This document shows, piece by piece, positions 36,966 to 47,598 of a DNA stretch of 64,000 nucleotides. This stretch comes from Cynocephalus volans (Eukaryota > Chordata > Mammalia > Dermoptera > Cynocephalidae), in NCBI RefSeq assembly GCF_027409185.1, contig NC_084463.1, positions 50,586,907 through 50,650,906 of the forward strand, given 5' to 3'. Within the stretch, counting starts at the first letter, position 1; each line of letters starts with the position of its first letter. Under the pieces are notes generated by a model. That model worked only from the letters and a program-made list of their open reading frames with translations. It was not told the origin of the DNA and made no database searches. Position numbers and translations under genes: made by a program.

Positions 36966-39700
36966 AGTTAAAATCTGTTCACATCCCAAGTGTTTTAAAT
37001 TACTTAACAAGCCTTTGGGAGTCCAAAATACAGGGAATTGTGCCTGTGAATATAAATACCAGCCACTTCCATTTCATAATTGTAATAAATGAAGAATACT
37101 TTAGAAAAAAATTTTCAGCCCAGTTCATGCCTTGAGTAATGGGGGGTAAACAGTGGAAACAAAGAGAAGCAATATGGAAGCAAACAGATATAAAAACACA
37201 AGGGAAACATGCTCTCGGGGAGAACTAAAATGCAAATTGTGCCTGTAAACTAAAGAAATTATATAGAAATCCCAAAAAATCAATTTACTAAAAATCAGAG
37301 GAACATTTGCATGTTAATACCATCACCTTGAGAATGTGAAGGATACTTTAACAGGCAGCACACCTCCTTAAAGCAGCAGCAGAAAGCTTCCTGCACAACA
37401 AGGCTCAGGTCACTGAGAAGATGTAACTGTGCCCACACCCTGAGGGCAGCACCAGCCACATGGAAGCACACTGGATGTTGTCACAGTCACCTCCACAAGC
37501 AACAGCGATGCTCAGCTCTATGCCACAGGACTTCTCACAATGTACACAGTCATACAGACTGGAAGTGGACCCGGTATCAGCCTCAAGACCTCCACCACCT
37601 GAAGACATCTCCGCAGCCAGCCAGGGAGGCAAAGGGTCTTCATGGGGTGCAGAGTTACGATGGTCTGTGTTCATGATGCCCCCTCCCGCTGTACCTTTCA
37701 GGACTCAGAGGATGTGCCCTGCTATCACAAAGTCCAAGAGATGTTTGGTGGGAGAGAGAGGTAGATTATTTTACCCATGACCCTACTCTCTTCCCAACCA
37801 TCTTTTGGAAAGATGAAATTTCTGGGGAAACAGAAAATGATCAGAAGCAAGTAGCTCAAAAGTATGTCCCTTATAAGTTTTGGATACCCATCAATTTCAA
37901 TTTTGAGATGTAGAGATGTGCTGGGAAGGTTAATCAGCCGTATCAGCATCAGTGAAGAGCTGATGGAAGAAGTGGGAAAGGCCAAAGGAGAAAACCTGAG
38001 TACAGAAATTAGCCTCACTGATCTGGGCTTCCATCCATCCCTGTCCCCCATCAAAAGTTGAGTGACATAGGAGATAAGACTGAGATTAGGGCAAATTATT
38101 TCCTCATCTTTTCCTTTCTCCAATGCACACACTCTCCTCAACCCCCACACTTGGAGTCTCAGGGTCAGCTCTCCAATTCTGGTTGACACAGAGGAAAACT
38201 AACTGAACTAAAATGAATCACCCAAATTATCTCTCCCGTAGTTATTTATACCCCCTGGGTTTTCTTTCCTTTACTCTTAAGTGGCTATAATCAACTCAGT
38301 TAAAGCATTTTACCACAGTATTAAAATGTGACTGCTACCTATCCATCACAGAAAGGTGATGCTTATTTTTACATCTGTTCATCAGCTCTGTAAAAGTGCT
38401 GTTTTGTAGAGCTGCTGTAACTTAATGAACATATGAGACGTGCTATCTGCTAGCATGAAATTCTCAGCTCAAACAATCTAAGGTGTATGGAGATTCGTTA
38501 CAATACAGTAATTGGTTAACTCAATTTACTTGGGACTCCATTTCTTAGGTGTTGGGCTGTTTACATAACCAAAAGGACACGCGCGTGCGTGCGGGTGTGT
38601 GTATCAAGTGATGTATTAAAGGGCCAACAAAAAGGAAAACACAGAACACATTTACAATCCTGAAACCTAGGGCTATTTAACCTTTTTGGTGTTTTGTTTA
38701 AAAGGAAAAAGATGCACTATGAACGGCATAAATAACTGATTTGAGCAGTTTTATAATAAAATAAAATGTACCTGATGAGTCTAATTTAAATTTCTATAAT
38801 TTAATTCTGCAGCATTAGTCTGAGAAACAAGATCTAAAGCTGCATGATCTAATCTGGGGTTTCATGGATCTGTCTAAACTAACTTCATTTCATTAATTTG
38901 AAATGTATGCCAGGATATGACCTTTAATAGTCTGATCTTTAATAATAGCTCAAGAGGTGAGCTAGGGAGCCAGTCACACTTAGAATTCTCAGCACTTTCC
39001 CTTTAGTGAGCACACCCTGCAGTTCCACATGTGTAAGCACACCCCTCACTCACTGTGGGATCAACAGAGCAGCAGTAAATGCCCTTCAAAATTCAAATGC
39101 ATGTTATGTGGGTGTGCGGTATATGAGTAGGACATGGAAAAACTCCCACCTGTCCAGTCAGAAATAAATTTAACTCCTGAAAAGCATACCTAAGTTGAAC
39201 ATCAGATGCAACACTAATTTGCAGAAGTTCCCAGAACATATAAAAAAAGGGGATGATTTTATGTGCTGAGAGCAGATCATGTGTGAAAACCAAAGTTTTA
39301 TATGGGTTATAAGAAGATTAACTGATGTCTGGACAATGAGGAATTTTAAATGCTGGGCAGTCTATCTATTCAGATTTTGCTGAAGACAATACGAATACTT
39401 ATCAGAGCCCGATAGTAAAAACAGGTTAAAAACTTAATCATCAAGGTGAAACATTTAATAATGAGATTTGTATACCATTCTGGAAAACACTGATTGGAAG
39501 TCCCAACAGACTAGAGATAGATTTTAGGTGTCAGGTGGTATCTTGGACATGGGCATTAGTTTCCAGCCCTCATGGTGCAGCCAGGGTTTATAACAAGCAT
39601 TAAAACACAACTGCAACCCCCAGTCCTGGACAGGCTCAGGAAACGGCTATCTGGAAAGAGTGGGAGGGGTTCAGGAGGCCAGCCCCCAGGTGATACATAC
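36966..39700 (-). other. Right part of the 12-kb intron, unassigned
   Basis: No exon or repeat was recognised, though a 154-residue minus-strand ORF (37,725-38,189) and a 106-residue plus-strand ORF (37,460-37,780) exist without family resemblance. An alternating purine-pyrimidine run lies at 38,579-38,604. Confidence 0.4.
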
Positions 39701-39914
39701 GTTTGCACAACAGTGATGACGAGCCAGTGGAAGTCTTTTCCAGCTTTACTGCACTGTAATCCTGGTTTCCTGCCCAGGAAGGCACGCTGCTTTCACAAGT
39801 TGTCTCCTTCCCGAGGGACCTGCTCCTAGAAAAAGCCACCACTGCCTTCTTCACTGTGCCTTCTTTTTTTTCTGGAGCCGGTCTCTTGTGCAGAGAAGAG
39901 CTTTTAATGCCTCC
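39701..39914 (-). pseudogene. DIDO1: DIDO1 pseudogene exon 4
   Basis: Acceptor 'gattatccag', 71 open codons plus one base, donor GTATGT. It encodes HKRPAPEKKEGTVKKAVV and ESSVPSWAGNQDYSAVK, matching the DIDO1 linker between the PHD finger and the TFIIS-like domain. A 12-kb intron full of L1 follows. Confidence 0.87.
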
Positions 39915-40429
39915 CTGGATAATCAGTAAAACCCCAATCATTAAGAAGGCCAGAAAGTACACCTCCACTTCATTTCACTGAGCAAGAAAGGTCATAATCC
40001 TATTTCTTCTTTGGGTCATCTACCCTGAGTCTGCATACATTTGCTCAGCAGCAGTCTGGCCACCCTTACACATCCAGCCAACCCTTAGCACTCCCACCTC
40101 TTATTCAGGATTGCAACTTTTTGAGCGACAAGGAGATCCCTGACACAGAGGGATCCTTGCTGAGGTATGAGAGCAGTGACACAGGATGCAAGAAGAGCAC
40201 AAATGATGTTTTTTTATCCTCTGCCAAGCCCAGGGCATGCTTGGTGCTGCCATTCTCCTCCTGGGTGCAGCAGCAACCACTTCTTTGTCAGTTCTATGAT
40301 TCAAAATGACCAACCTTAAAAATTAAGTCACCTAAAAGTTACATAAGCATTTGAAAATAATCAAGCAAACTCTCCAAACAGTACAAGTTAACACTTTCCT
40401 TGTCATAAATGTAACGTCAATCTGAGCCG

Positions 40430-41875
40430 CAGGACAGGCCTGGACAAGAACCTGTGATTTCCAGCCATCCCTGAATTCTCCCCAAATTCCACAGAGTACC
40501 AAAACAGGACAACCTTGGCAGAGGCCAAGGGCAGCTTCCTCTAGCTGGAAGCAGGCCATGCCTGGAGTCCTTGGCATGAACTGAGGGCAGCATCTCCTGC
40601 CTAGAAGCAGGCATGGAGCACAACAAAACACCATTTCCACGTGGGTGGGCCACCACAACCACTACCACAGCCACGGCTGCTGCAAAAGCAGTTCAAGACC
40701 ACCACAGTAACACAGCTGTCATGCAGGCAGCCTACCAGATACCTGATTGCATTGACACAAGGAAAGCCACCAGTGGAGTCTAGAAAAAGAAAAGTACATC
40801 CCTCTCTTCAAAGCCCACTCCAGAGTAACAGAAGAAGCAGCAACTATTCTCTAACAGACGACCAGACATCAACATAGAGATACTAGAAATATGAAAATCC
40901 AAGAAAATATGACACCACAAAAAGAATACAGTAACTCAGAAATACCAGACTCTATATAGCAAGAAACCCATGCAAGGACCTAAGGGGAATTATGAGCAAC
41001 AATCTCAAAGGAACTCACTGAGCTAAGAGAAGACTCAGACAACATAAAGAAATGAGAAAGAAAATCTAAGATATAAGGGTGGAAATTTACAAAGAGACTA
41101 ATACTTTACAAAAGAATGACCAGAACTCATGGAACTGATTCACTCAACGAAATAATACAACCAATAGCCTTAAGCAGGAAGATGGAACAAGCAGAAGAAA
41201 TAATTTCTCATCTTGAAGATGGACTTTTTAAAATTACCCAGGCAGGGAGAGGAAAAAAAAAAAAAAGAAAAGAAATGAAATGAAAAAAAGAATTTTTGAA
41301 AAGGAAGAAAATCTAAGAGAGCTAGCAGCCAACCTTAAGCACACAAAAATTCAAATCATGGGTGTTCCAGAAGAGGAGGAGAAATGAAAAGGCATGGAAA
41401 ACCTATCCAATGAAATAGTAATGGTAAACTTCCCAGGAACAGGGAGAGACATGGACCTCCAGACCCAGGAAGCTCAAAGATCCCCAAACAGATTCACCCC
41501 AATAATCCTCTCCAAGACACACAATAGCCAAACTGGCAAAGCTCAAAGACAAAGACAATATTTTAAAAGAAGCAAAAGAAAAGCATCAAGTCACCTTATA
41601 GGGAGGCCTTATCAGACTAACAGCAGACTTTTCAACAGTAACTCTGTAGGACAGAAGGAAGTGGGATGACATATTGAAAATACTAAAAGAAATAAACTGC
41701 CAGCCAAGCACACCATATCCAGCAAGGCTATCCCTCAGAAATGAGAGACAAATAGTGTATTTTCCAGACAAAAATGGTGGGAGTTTATCACCACATCACC
41801 AGCCCTGTAAGAAATCCTCAAGGGAGTCCTACAGCAGCAATCCAAAAAATGGTAATCACCCATCTTACTAGCCAT
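40430..41875 (+). mobile_element. HAL1-like / L1 ORF1-only element
   Basis: The leader and ORF1 remnant follow the same order as 30,660-31,870: 'aaagcccactccagagtaac', then 'agaatacagtaactcag', then the ORF1 C-terminal region around 41,394-41,669. No plus-strand ORF2 follows. ORF1-only elements of this kind are called HAL1 (half-L1). The frame is broken. Confidence 0.6.
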
Positions 41876-42340
41876 AGTTCTGTCCAAAATGCTTCTTACA
41901 AAATTCAGTTTTGGTAGGTGGTGTGCTTCTAGGAATTTATTCATTTCACCTAGATGATCTAATTTGTTGACCAACAATTATTCATAGTATTCTCTTATAA
42001 CCCTTTTGATTTCTGTCAATTTTGTTGTAGTGACCCCTCTTTCTTGTCTGATTTTAGTTATTTGAGTTTTCTCTCTTTTTTCTTGGTCCATTTAGATAAA
42101 GGTTTGCCAATTTCGTGGATCTCATCAAAGTACCAACATTTAGTTTCATTGATTTTCCCTATACTTTTGTCTATATTGTTTCTTTTTTCTATGCTCTAAT
42201 TTTTATTATTTACATTCTTTGCTAGGTCTGGGCTTAGTTTGCTCTTCATTTTCTAGTTTCCTGAGGGGCAAAGGTGATTGCTGATTTGAGATCTTTCTTT
42301 TTTACTAATATATGCATTTACATTAAATAAATTTCTCTTT
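41876..42340 (-). mobile_element. L1 ORF2 fragment, inverted
   Basis: The plus strand reads as the complement of the ORF2 segment between endonuclease and reverse transcriptase ('ttgatttctgtcaattttg', 'tttcattgattttccctat', 'gatttgagatctttctt'). It lies in opposite orientation to its neighbours on both sides. Confidence 0.6.
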
Positions 42341-42770
42341 TAGCAAAAAATAAAACAGAAGGAGTAGATAAGAAAAAACTGGTAAACTATGGAGACAGTA
42401 AAAAGATCAGAGATAATGGAGGAGAAATGGATGAATAGGCAGAGCAGAGAGGATTTCAGGGCAATGAAAGTCTGCAACAGTAAGTACCACAGTAGATACA
42501 TATCATTAAACATCTGTCCACACCCACAGAATACACAAAAAACTGTGAACTCTAATGTAAACTATGGTCTTTGGATAATAATGTGTAAATCCGTTTCATT
42601 AATTGTAACAAATGTACCACTTTGTTGGGCAATGTTGATAATGGGACAGGTTACACATGTGTGGGTCAGGGATATAAGTGGGAAATCTCTCTACTTCCTG
42701 CTCAATATTGCTGTGAACCTAAAACTGCTCAAAAAGTAAAGTCTATTAAAAAATAAAAATAATAAACAAA
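42341..42770 (+). mobile_element. Old L1 3' untranslated end
   Basis: Blocks 'aattgtaacaaatgtaccac', 'atgttgataatgggacaggt' and 'gctgtgaacctaaaactgct', then 'aaagtctatt' and an A-rich end, match L1M-type 3'UTRs. Together with the inverted piece at 41,876 it may be one twin-primed insertion. Confidence 0.65.
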
Positions 42771-43176
42771 CAATCTTGGGAGTGAGGTCTCAAATGAAGA
42801 ACGTAGCCTTGTCCAGAGCTCACCTCCCTCCCAACTGCCGTGTGTGTCTACTCTCTATACAAACTCGGTCGGGTGACTACCAACTCTTTTTTCAAGACTG
42901 CTGCCAGTGTCCTGAAGTCTTATGTTCTCCAGGCAGCAGTGAGTTGCCTGCCTTTGCTTCACTTCATTTACATGACTGAATTTCAGCTAATGGGTAATAA
43001 AAAACAAATACACGGAAAAGGTGGAAGGCAAAAGTAAAGGTGATACTATCTGCAGTACGTCTGTACCTGCTGTCCCCTACATTCTGCAGATAAATAAAAA
43101 AATAAGTATCAAGGAGAAAACAATTTTACACAAATTTTGCTCCAACTGTTCAAGTGGCTGGTCTTATTCAGCTTAC

Positions 43177-43377
43177 CTGTGGAAGATGGAGGTTTTCTAG
43201 CTTCATGTTGATCTTTTCCTTACATTTTGGCTTCTGTTCTTTGCCTGAACTTAGGCATTTCATAGTAGCTGCACCATCTGTAAGAATACCGTCCTTGCTG
43301 CAGTAGGCCAAGTTGGACTGCACCACACTGGAGCACCCAAGGCGGGTACACCTGGAGGTGCCCAGAGCCTCTACCAC
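43177..43377 (-). pseudogene. DIDO1: DIDO1 pseudogene exon 3: Cys-rich knuckle region
   Basis: Acceptor 'tttgctctgcag', 67 open codons, donor GTAAGC. The stretch ATMKCLSSGKEQKPK matches DIDO1. In the Cys-rich motif before it (RCTRLGCSS...YCSKDG) two cysteines of the normal protein are replaced by Ser and Gly. Confidence 0.88.
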
Positions 43378-43596
43378 CTGCAGAGCAAAACAGGGAGCTT
43401 CAGACAGTGTGCTTGCCAATTTCAACATTAAAATGCTGTGTAAAATCACTATGTAGAATACCAAGCTCACTGTTTTAAATGAAGAGATACCAACAGTATT
43501 TTTAATATGAATAAAACCTTATTTTATTTATCCAAACTGCATGAATGTATTTCCCTGAGGCAAGGCATTCACATTTTGACTGTCCTTCACATCATC

Positions 43597-44228
43597 TGTG
43601 GTGGGCAGAACTCTAAAGTGACCCTCAGGACTCCGGCCCCTGGTACATGTCCTCTGTATAATTCCCTCCCCCTTGAGTGTGAGCAAGGTCCATGGACATG
43701 ATGAGATTTCATATCCACAATCAGCTTCTGCTACAGGGCAATTGTGCAGAGATGTAATCGAGGCCTCAAACGAGATGACCAGAAAGGGCCTGACTTCATC
43801 AGGCAAAAACCCTTAAGAAAAACTGGCCTTTTCTGAAGAGAGGAGACTCTATTGCTGATTGTGAAATAAGCTGCCCTGTTTTGAGAGGGACAACCAAGGT
43901 TAGGATCTGAGTAAGGCTGCCAGATAATATACAGGACACACAACTAAATCTGAACTTCACATAAACAAAAAACATTATATAAGTATGCCACAAAAATTGC
44001 ATGGGACATACTTATATACTGAACAACATGAGGGCTTCTGGGCTTCTGGAAGGGTATCTTTCCCCTGTTGAGCCTCTGATTGACTGCAGTCCTGTTAAGA
44101 CCCTGAGCAGAGGGTCCAGCTAAGCCATACTCGGGCTTGAGAACTACGGAAACCGAGACCATAAATATGTGTTGTTCTAAGCTAAGTTTGTGGTAGTGTG
44201 TTATGCAGTCACAGAAACCTAATACAGC
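43597..44228 (+). mobile_element. MLT1-like LTR (ERVL-MaLR), interrupted
   Basis: It begins 'tgtggtgggcagaac' and ends with the MLT1-type 'tgttctaagctaagtttgtg' block then 'cagaaacctaataca'. It lies in the intron between DIDO1 pseudogene exons 2 and 3. An unrelated segment interrupts it at about 43,910-44,022. It is a solo LTR with no internal region. Confidence 0.75.
43910..44022. mobile_element. Half of a palindromic DNA-transposon-like insert
   Basis: The insert carries 'ctgccagataatatacagga', an AT-rich middle and 'gcatgggacatacttatat'. This resembles one half of a palindromic mammalian non-autonomous element; I cannot name it safely. Confidence 0.35.
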
Positions 44229-44538
44229 ACAAGAAGTACACTTGGTTGCTTCTGCTTTGATGGTCAAGACTAAATACACATGAATGTGTCCCTCAAATGT
44301 ACTTACGTGAAAACTTATTTCTCAAATTAAATAACATAGTTATTTTTCCTCCATAGAATCTATTTTACTTAGAATAAAATTTTATATAGGCTTAAGTCAA
44401 AGACATTGACAATAAAGACATGAAATAGATAATTTTCCTATTAATTTTCTTAATGATTCTGATATTAACAGTAATGTCATATTTCCATTTAGTCACTCTT
44501 AATACTTTCATAGCACATTTATTTAAATGGCTCAGTCC

Positions 44539-44695
44539 GGGCCGAGCCCGTGGTGCATTCGGGAGAGTGCGGCGCTGGGAGCGCGGTGACACTCCCACCG
44601 CGGGTTCAGATCCTATATAGGAATGGCCGGTGCACTCACCGGCTGAGTGCCGGTCACGAAAAAGGCAAAAAAAAATAAATAAATAAAAAATAAAA
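44539..44695 (+). mobile_element. CYN/t-SINE, monomeric
   Basis: Same body as the copy at 31,881, with A-box region, B box 'gcgggttcagatcc' and an A-rich tail with 'aaataaataaat'. The 15-base duplication 'taaatggctcagtcc' is at 44,524-44,538 and 44,696-44,710. It lies in the intron between exons 2 and 3. Confidence 0.88.
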
Positions 44696-45504
44696 TAAAT
44701 GGCTCAGTCCTTGCACTTCCACCTTGCAGCTAACACAGTGCAAGAGTGTTCATAAGGCAGAGATACTTCAAGACACAGCAACCTCAAAGCCTCCTGGTCA
44801 GTTGGCCTCTGTTAGAAGACAAGCTGCCAGGGTAGGGCTAGGCCAGGGACTCAGGAAGACCCAGAAAGAAACATGCTCTGAGTCAGGCCACCTCGTGGGC
44901 ACTGGAATGGAGATTATGACAGCATGTGACAGCTCTCAACAGCAGAAGCTAACATATGTGGGAAAAATGATAAACAATCACAGTCCCAGAGGGGCATAAA
45001 AACCAGGTGGGAAGGAGAGTCAAGTAAAGAGCCACAAGACAGAGAAATGATACAATGAGCACAAGAACTAGTGAGGGTCGGACTGATGCAAGCCCCACCA
45101 CCTCTCAGGGTTTCCCACACTGAGATGGCACAAGAACCACAAGGCAGCTCGAGATGGTGTGTGTGGGGTCCAGACAGAGGGGCACATGCACCTAAGCAAT
45201 TGAAAAACAATGCTGCTGATACACATAAAATATGTAAGTAACATCAAGAACATGGAAATAAAAGTGAATTAAAAATTAAGTCCACAACAGCACACGAGGT
45301 AGGTACAGATGCTTGTCCAGATGGTGTGGGCAGGAGACAGGGGCAGAGCTCGGGAGGCCCCACCCCAGATGCAGCACCCGTCCTGGTAGAAATTAGCTTA
45401 TTCCAAGACAGAAACTTTTCTAGCCTTGATATTTCTACCAATAGCAAGTCTGGAACCCATAAGTTCATCCCCTTAATGTTTACCTCAGTAGCCAAAATAC
45501 TCAC

Positions 45505-45826
45505 AGGCTGGCAAAGCTTGAGTTTTTTCTTTCTGCTTGGATTTGCTGCTTTCTCAACTCTCCTCTTTATATTTTGGTCTTCACTAGATTTTTGCTCCAC
45601 TGTTCCTATACTGGTAAAATCTGTGTCATCAGCATCTGCAGGTCTAAATTTAGTTTCCCGATGATCTGTGGTTTCTGCATTAGTCTCATCCTGCACTTGG
45701 AGAACGGTGCAGTTTGGGCAGATATAATCTTCGCTATTCCTTTCCAGAAGCCTTCCTCGAGCCTGAGAAGCGCCCCTACAATAGCCATGAAACCATTCTT
45801 CACATCGGTCACAGCAACTCATAAAC
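45505..45826 (-). pseudogene. DIDO1: DIDO1 pseudogene exon 2: second PHD half
   Basis: The acceptor 'atgatttcag' leads into 107 open codons. CCDRCEEWFHGYC and RGRLLERNSEDYICPNC keep the remaining PHD zinc ligands, but six or so positions normally invariant in DIDO1 differ. EQKSSEDQ and KKKLKL follow. The donor is GTGAGT. Confidence 0.9.
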
Positions 45827-45941
45827 CTGAAATCATAAAAGTGATACTAGGAATGGGACGTGAGGAACAAACACTCATTTTTTGACAAATCAAGAAGTCT
45901 AATAGGTTTTAACATTCTATTGCTTAGAAAATGCAAATATA

Positions 45942-46103
45942 GGGCCGACCCCGTGGCGCACTTAGGAGAGTGTGGCGTTGGGAGCGCAGCAGTGCTCCCG
46001 CCCGCGGGTTCGGATCCTATATAAGGATGGCCGGTGCACTGCTCACTGGCTGAGCGCAGTGCGGCCGGTCACAAAGACAAAAAAAAAAGAAAAAAAAAAA
46101 AAA
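45942..46103 (+). mobile_element. CYN/t-SINE, monomeric
   Basis: Same family, with B box 'gcgggttcggatcc' and a long A-rich tail. The 16-base duplication 'agaaaatgcaaatata' is at 45,926-45,941 and 46,104-46,119. It sits about 115 bases upstream of the exon 2 acceptor of the DIDO1 pseudogene. Confidence 0.88.
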
Positions 46104-46760
46104 AGAAAATGCAAATATACAGAAAAGTACAGAGAACAGAACAAAGAACACATATGTCCCTCTCATGATTTTCCTAACACTCAACTAAATTTCTTTATCC
46201 TTTTTTGGCTGGAGTGAGCTATAGGCTTTCAAGGCATTGGACCCTAACTACTTCAGTAAACGTCTCCTCAAAATAGCAATGATGCCTTTGTCCCACCAAC
46301 AAGCCAACAGAGATTCCTTAACACCAAAGTCTAGTGAAGACTCTGAGCTGCCCCCATGTCCACACTGGGGTTAAACCAGTCTGCACCTGGCCCTCTGCTG
46401 TCTCCCAAGGAACAGTCTAGGGGAGTACTCTGACAGATTCCTGGGACCATGTGTGGTCTACTCGGCAGCCACTGGCTGGATGTGGCTGGGTGGGGGACAG
46501 GGGCTTCTCACCTCCTCCCATGCTCACCACTTTGACTGTAAACAGCCACATGTCCGGTGGCTACCACAGGGGAGGGGTGGCTCTAGGCAGGCCTTTCATT
46601 CCTTTTTTGATAATGATAAGTTCGTCTTTTTTGAGTGAAAAAATTATTCATCCAGCCTAGCTTTGCAACATTTAAAATCAAAACAAATTTAAACACTATT
46701 TTCATCACCCGGATTTCTTTTAAAGCTGGGACAGCCCATCCCTGTCTTCCCATGACCTGC

Positions 46761-47598
46761 CTGTTGTTGTGAGGCTGGAGACACATGTGGTCCAGGGTGT
46801 TGGGGTTGTGCAGCTCACAGTCAGGCTTAGTCGTGCCCGAGTACCTGCTCTATTCACCTTTAACTTGCTGAGCTGCTAACCTCTCCCGCTGACTCTCTTG
46901 ATCATTGGTCACTGCCTGGGACACAACCCTCTGGACAGTCTCTGGCTCTTGCTTGCTGGGCAGAGCATTCTCAACAGCAGTGCCTGCCTCGACATGCACG
47001 GTTTCCGTGGGATTCTCCTCCCGACGCTTCTTTCTCAGGTGATTCTGGATGCATTTCAGGGGCCTGTCAGGTGGCTCTTGCTCTTGCTTTCTCCATAGGC
47101 GATTCTGAAACTGCTTCCAAGTCAGGCCATCACTGTCATTGTCGGAGGTGTCCTCCTTGTCCTCTCCTCCTGTGGCCTTTCCAGAAGAGGCAGGTCGCTC
47201 CTGTACACTCAAGGAACCAGAGTGGGGGCCACTTTTCATCTCAGAGGTACTTCCTACGCTCCCTTCCAAGGCAGTTTCAACATCTGGCACTGGACAAGAC
47301 GTTGGCTCACTGGAATCCGCAAGGGAGACAGGAACATTCTGTCTTCCTTGGTGCTGAGCTGCTGTAAGGAATTCCTCCACCCGCTCGGTGCGCTGTGGCT
47401 GCCTCCCAGTGCGTCCCAGGGCCAGGCTGTGCTGCCGTGGGGGCTGCTGCCCCAGCGAGCCTGCCTCCATGTCTCCCATACCCTCTCGCTTAGCAACAGT
47501 GGTTCTTCCAAATCCCCGGGTTTTGCTAAAGCCTTTCCTTGTGGGTTTGATAGTCTCAGGTGCCTCCGCACTGCTCAGGTCACCTTTATCTTCCATAC
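46761..47598 (-). pseudogene. DIDO1: DIDO1 pseudogene exon 1: start codon, basic region, first PHD half
   Basis: The acceptor 'tctcattag' precedes GT-ATG (47,594-47,596). The frame encodes a Lys/Arg-rich N-terminus with the motifs GRQPQRTERVEEFLTAA and SDNDSDGLTWKQFQNRL, closely matching DIDO1. TAG at 46,850-46,852 replaces a Glu codon, leaving a 248-residue fragment. The frame beyond it still matches: KPDCE, then PNTLDHMCLQPHNN. There the first PHD cysteine has become His. The exon ends AACAACAG followed by GC instead of GT. Confidence 0.9.

Larger units (their letters stand above)
16835..47598 (-). pseudogene. DIDO1: Unprocessed DIDO1 pseudogene (14 coding exons)
   Basis: DIDO1 proteins are nuclear chromatin readers: the PHD finger binds H3K4-methylated histone, the TFIIS-like domain contacts RNA polymerase II and the SPOC domain binds its phosphorylated tail. 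Here 14 minus-strand exons reproduce that protein in order, from MEDKGD at 47,596 through the PHD (exons 1-2), the TFIIS-like domain (exons 5-7) and SPOC (exons 11-13) into the DIDO3-type last exon. Introns are present, so it is not a retrocopy. Lesions seen: TAG at 46,850-46,852, a +2 frameshift in exon 8 with TAA at 25,120-25,122, TAG at 17,919-17,921, a GC donor after exon 1, a PHD Cys-to-His change and a last exon stopping after about 210 codons. Many changes fall at PHD positions I remember as nearly invariant, which fits relaxed selection. The alternative is a decayed or misassembled true gene. The flanks are repeat-rich and show none of the neighbours I would expect (TCFL5, GID8). Confidence 0.87.

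Noticed and set aside
16835..47598. Functional DIDO1 gene
   Set aside because: Two in-frame stops, a frameshift, a lost zinc ligand and a truncated last exon together are hard to reconcile with function, though sequencing error cannot be excluded from one sequence alone.
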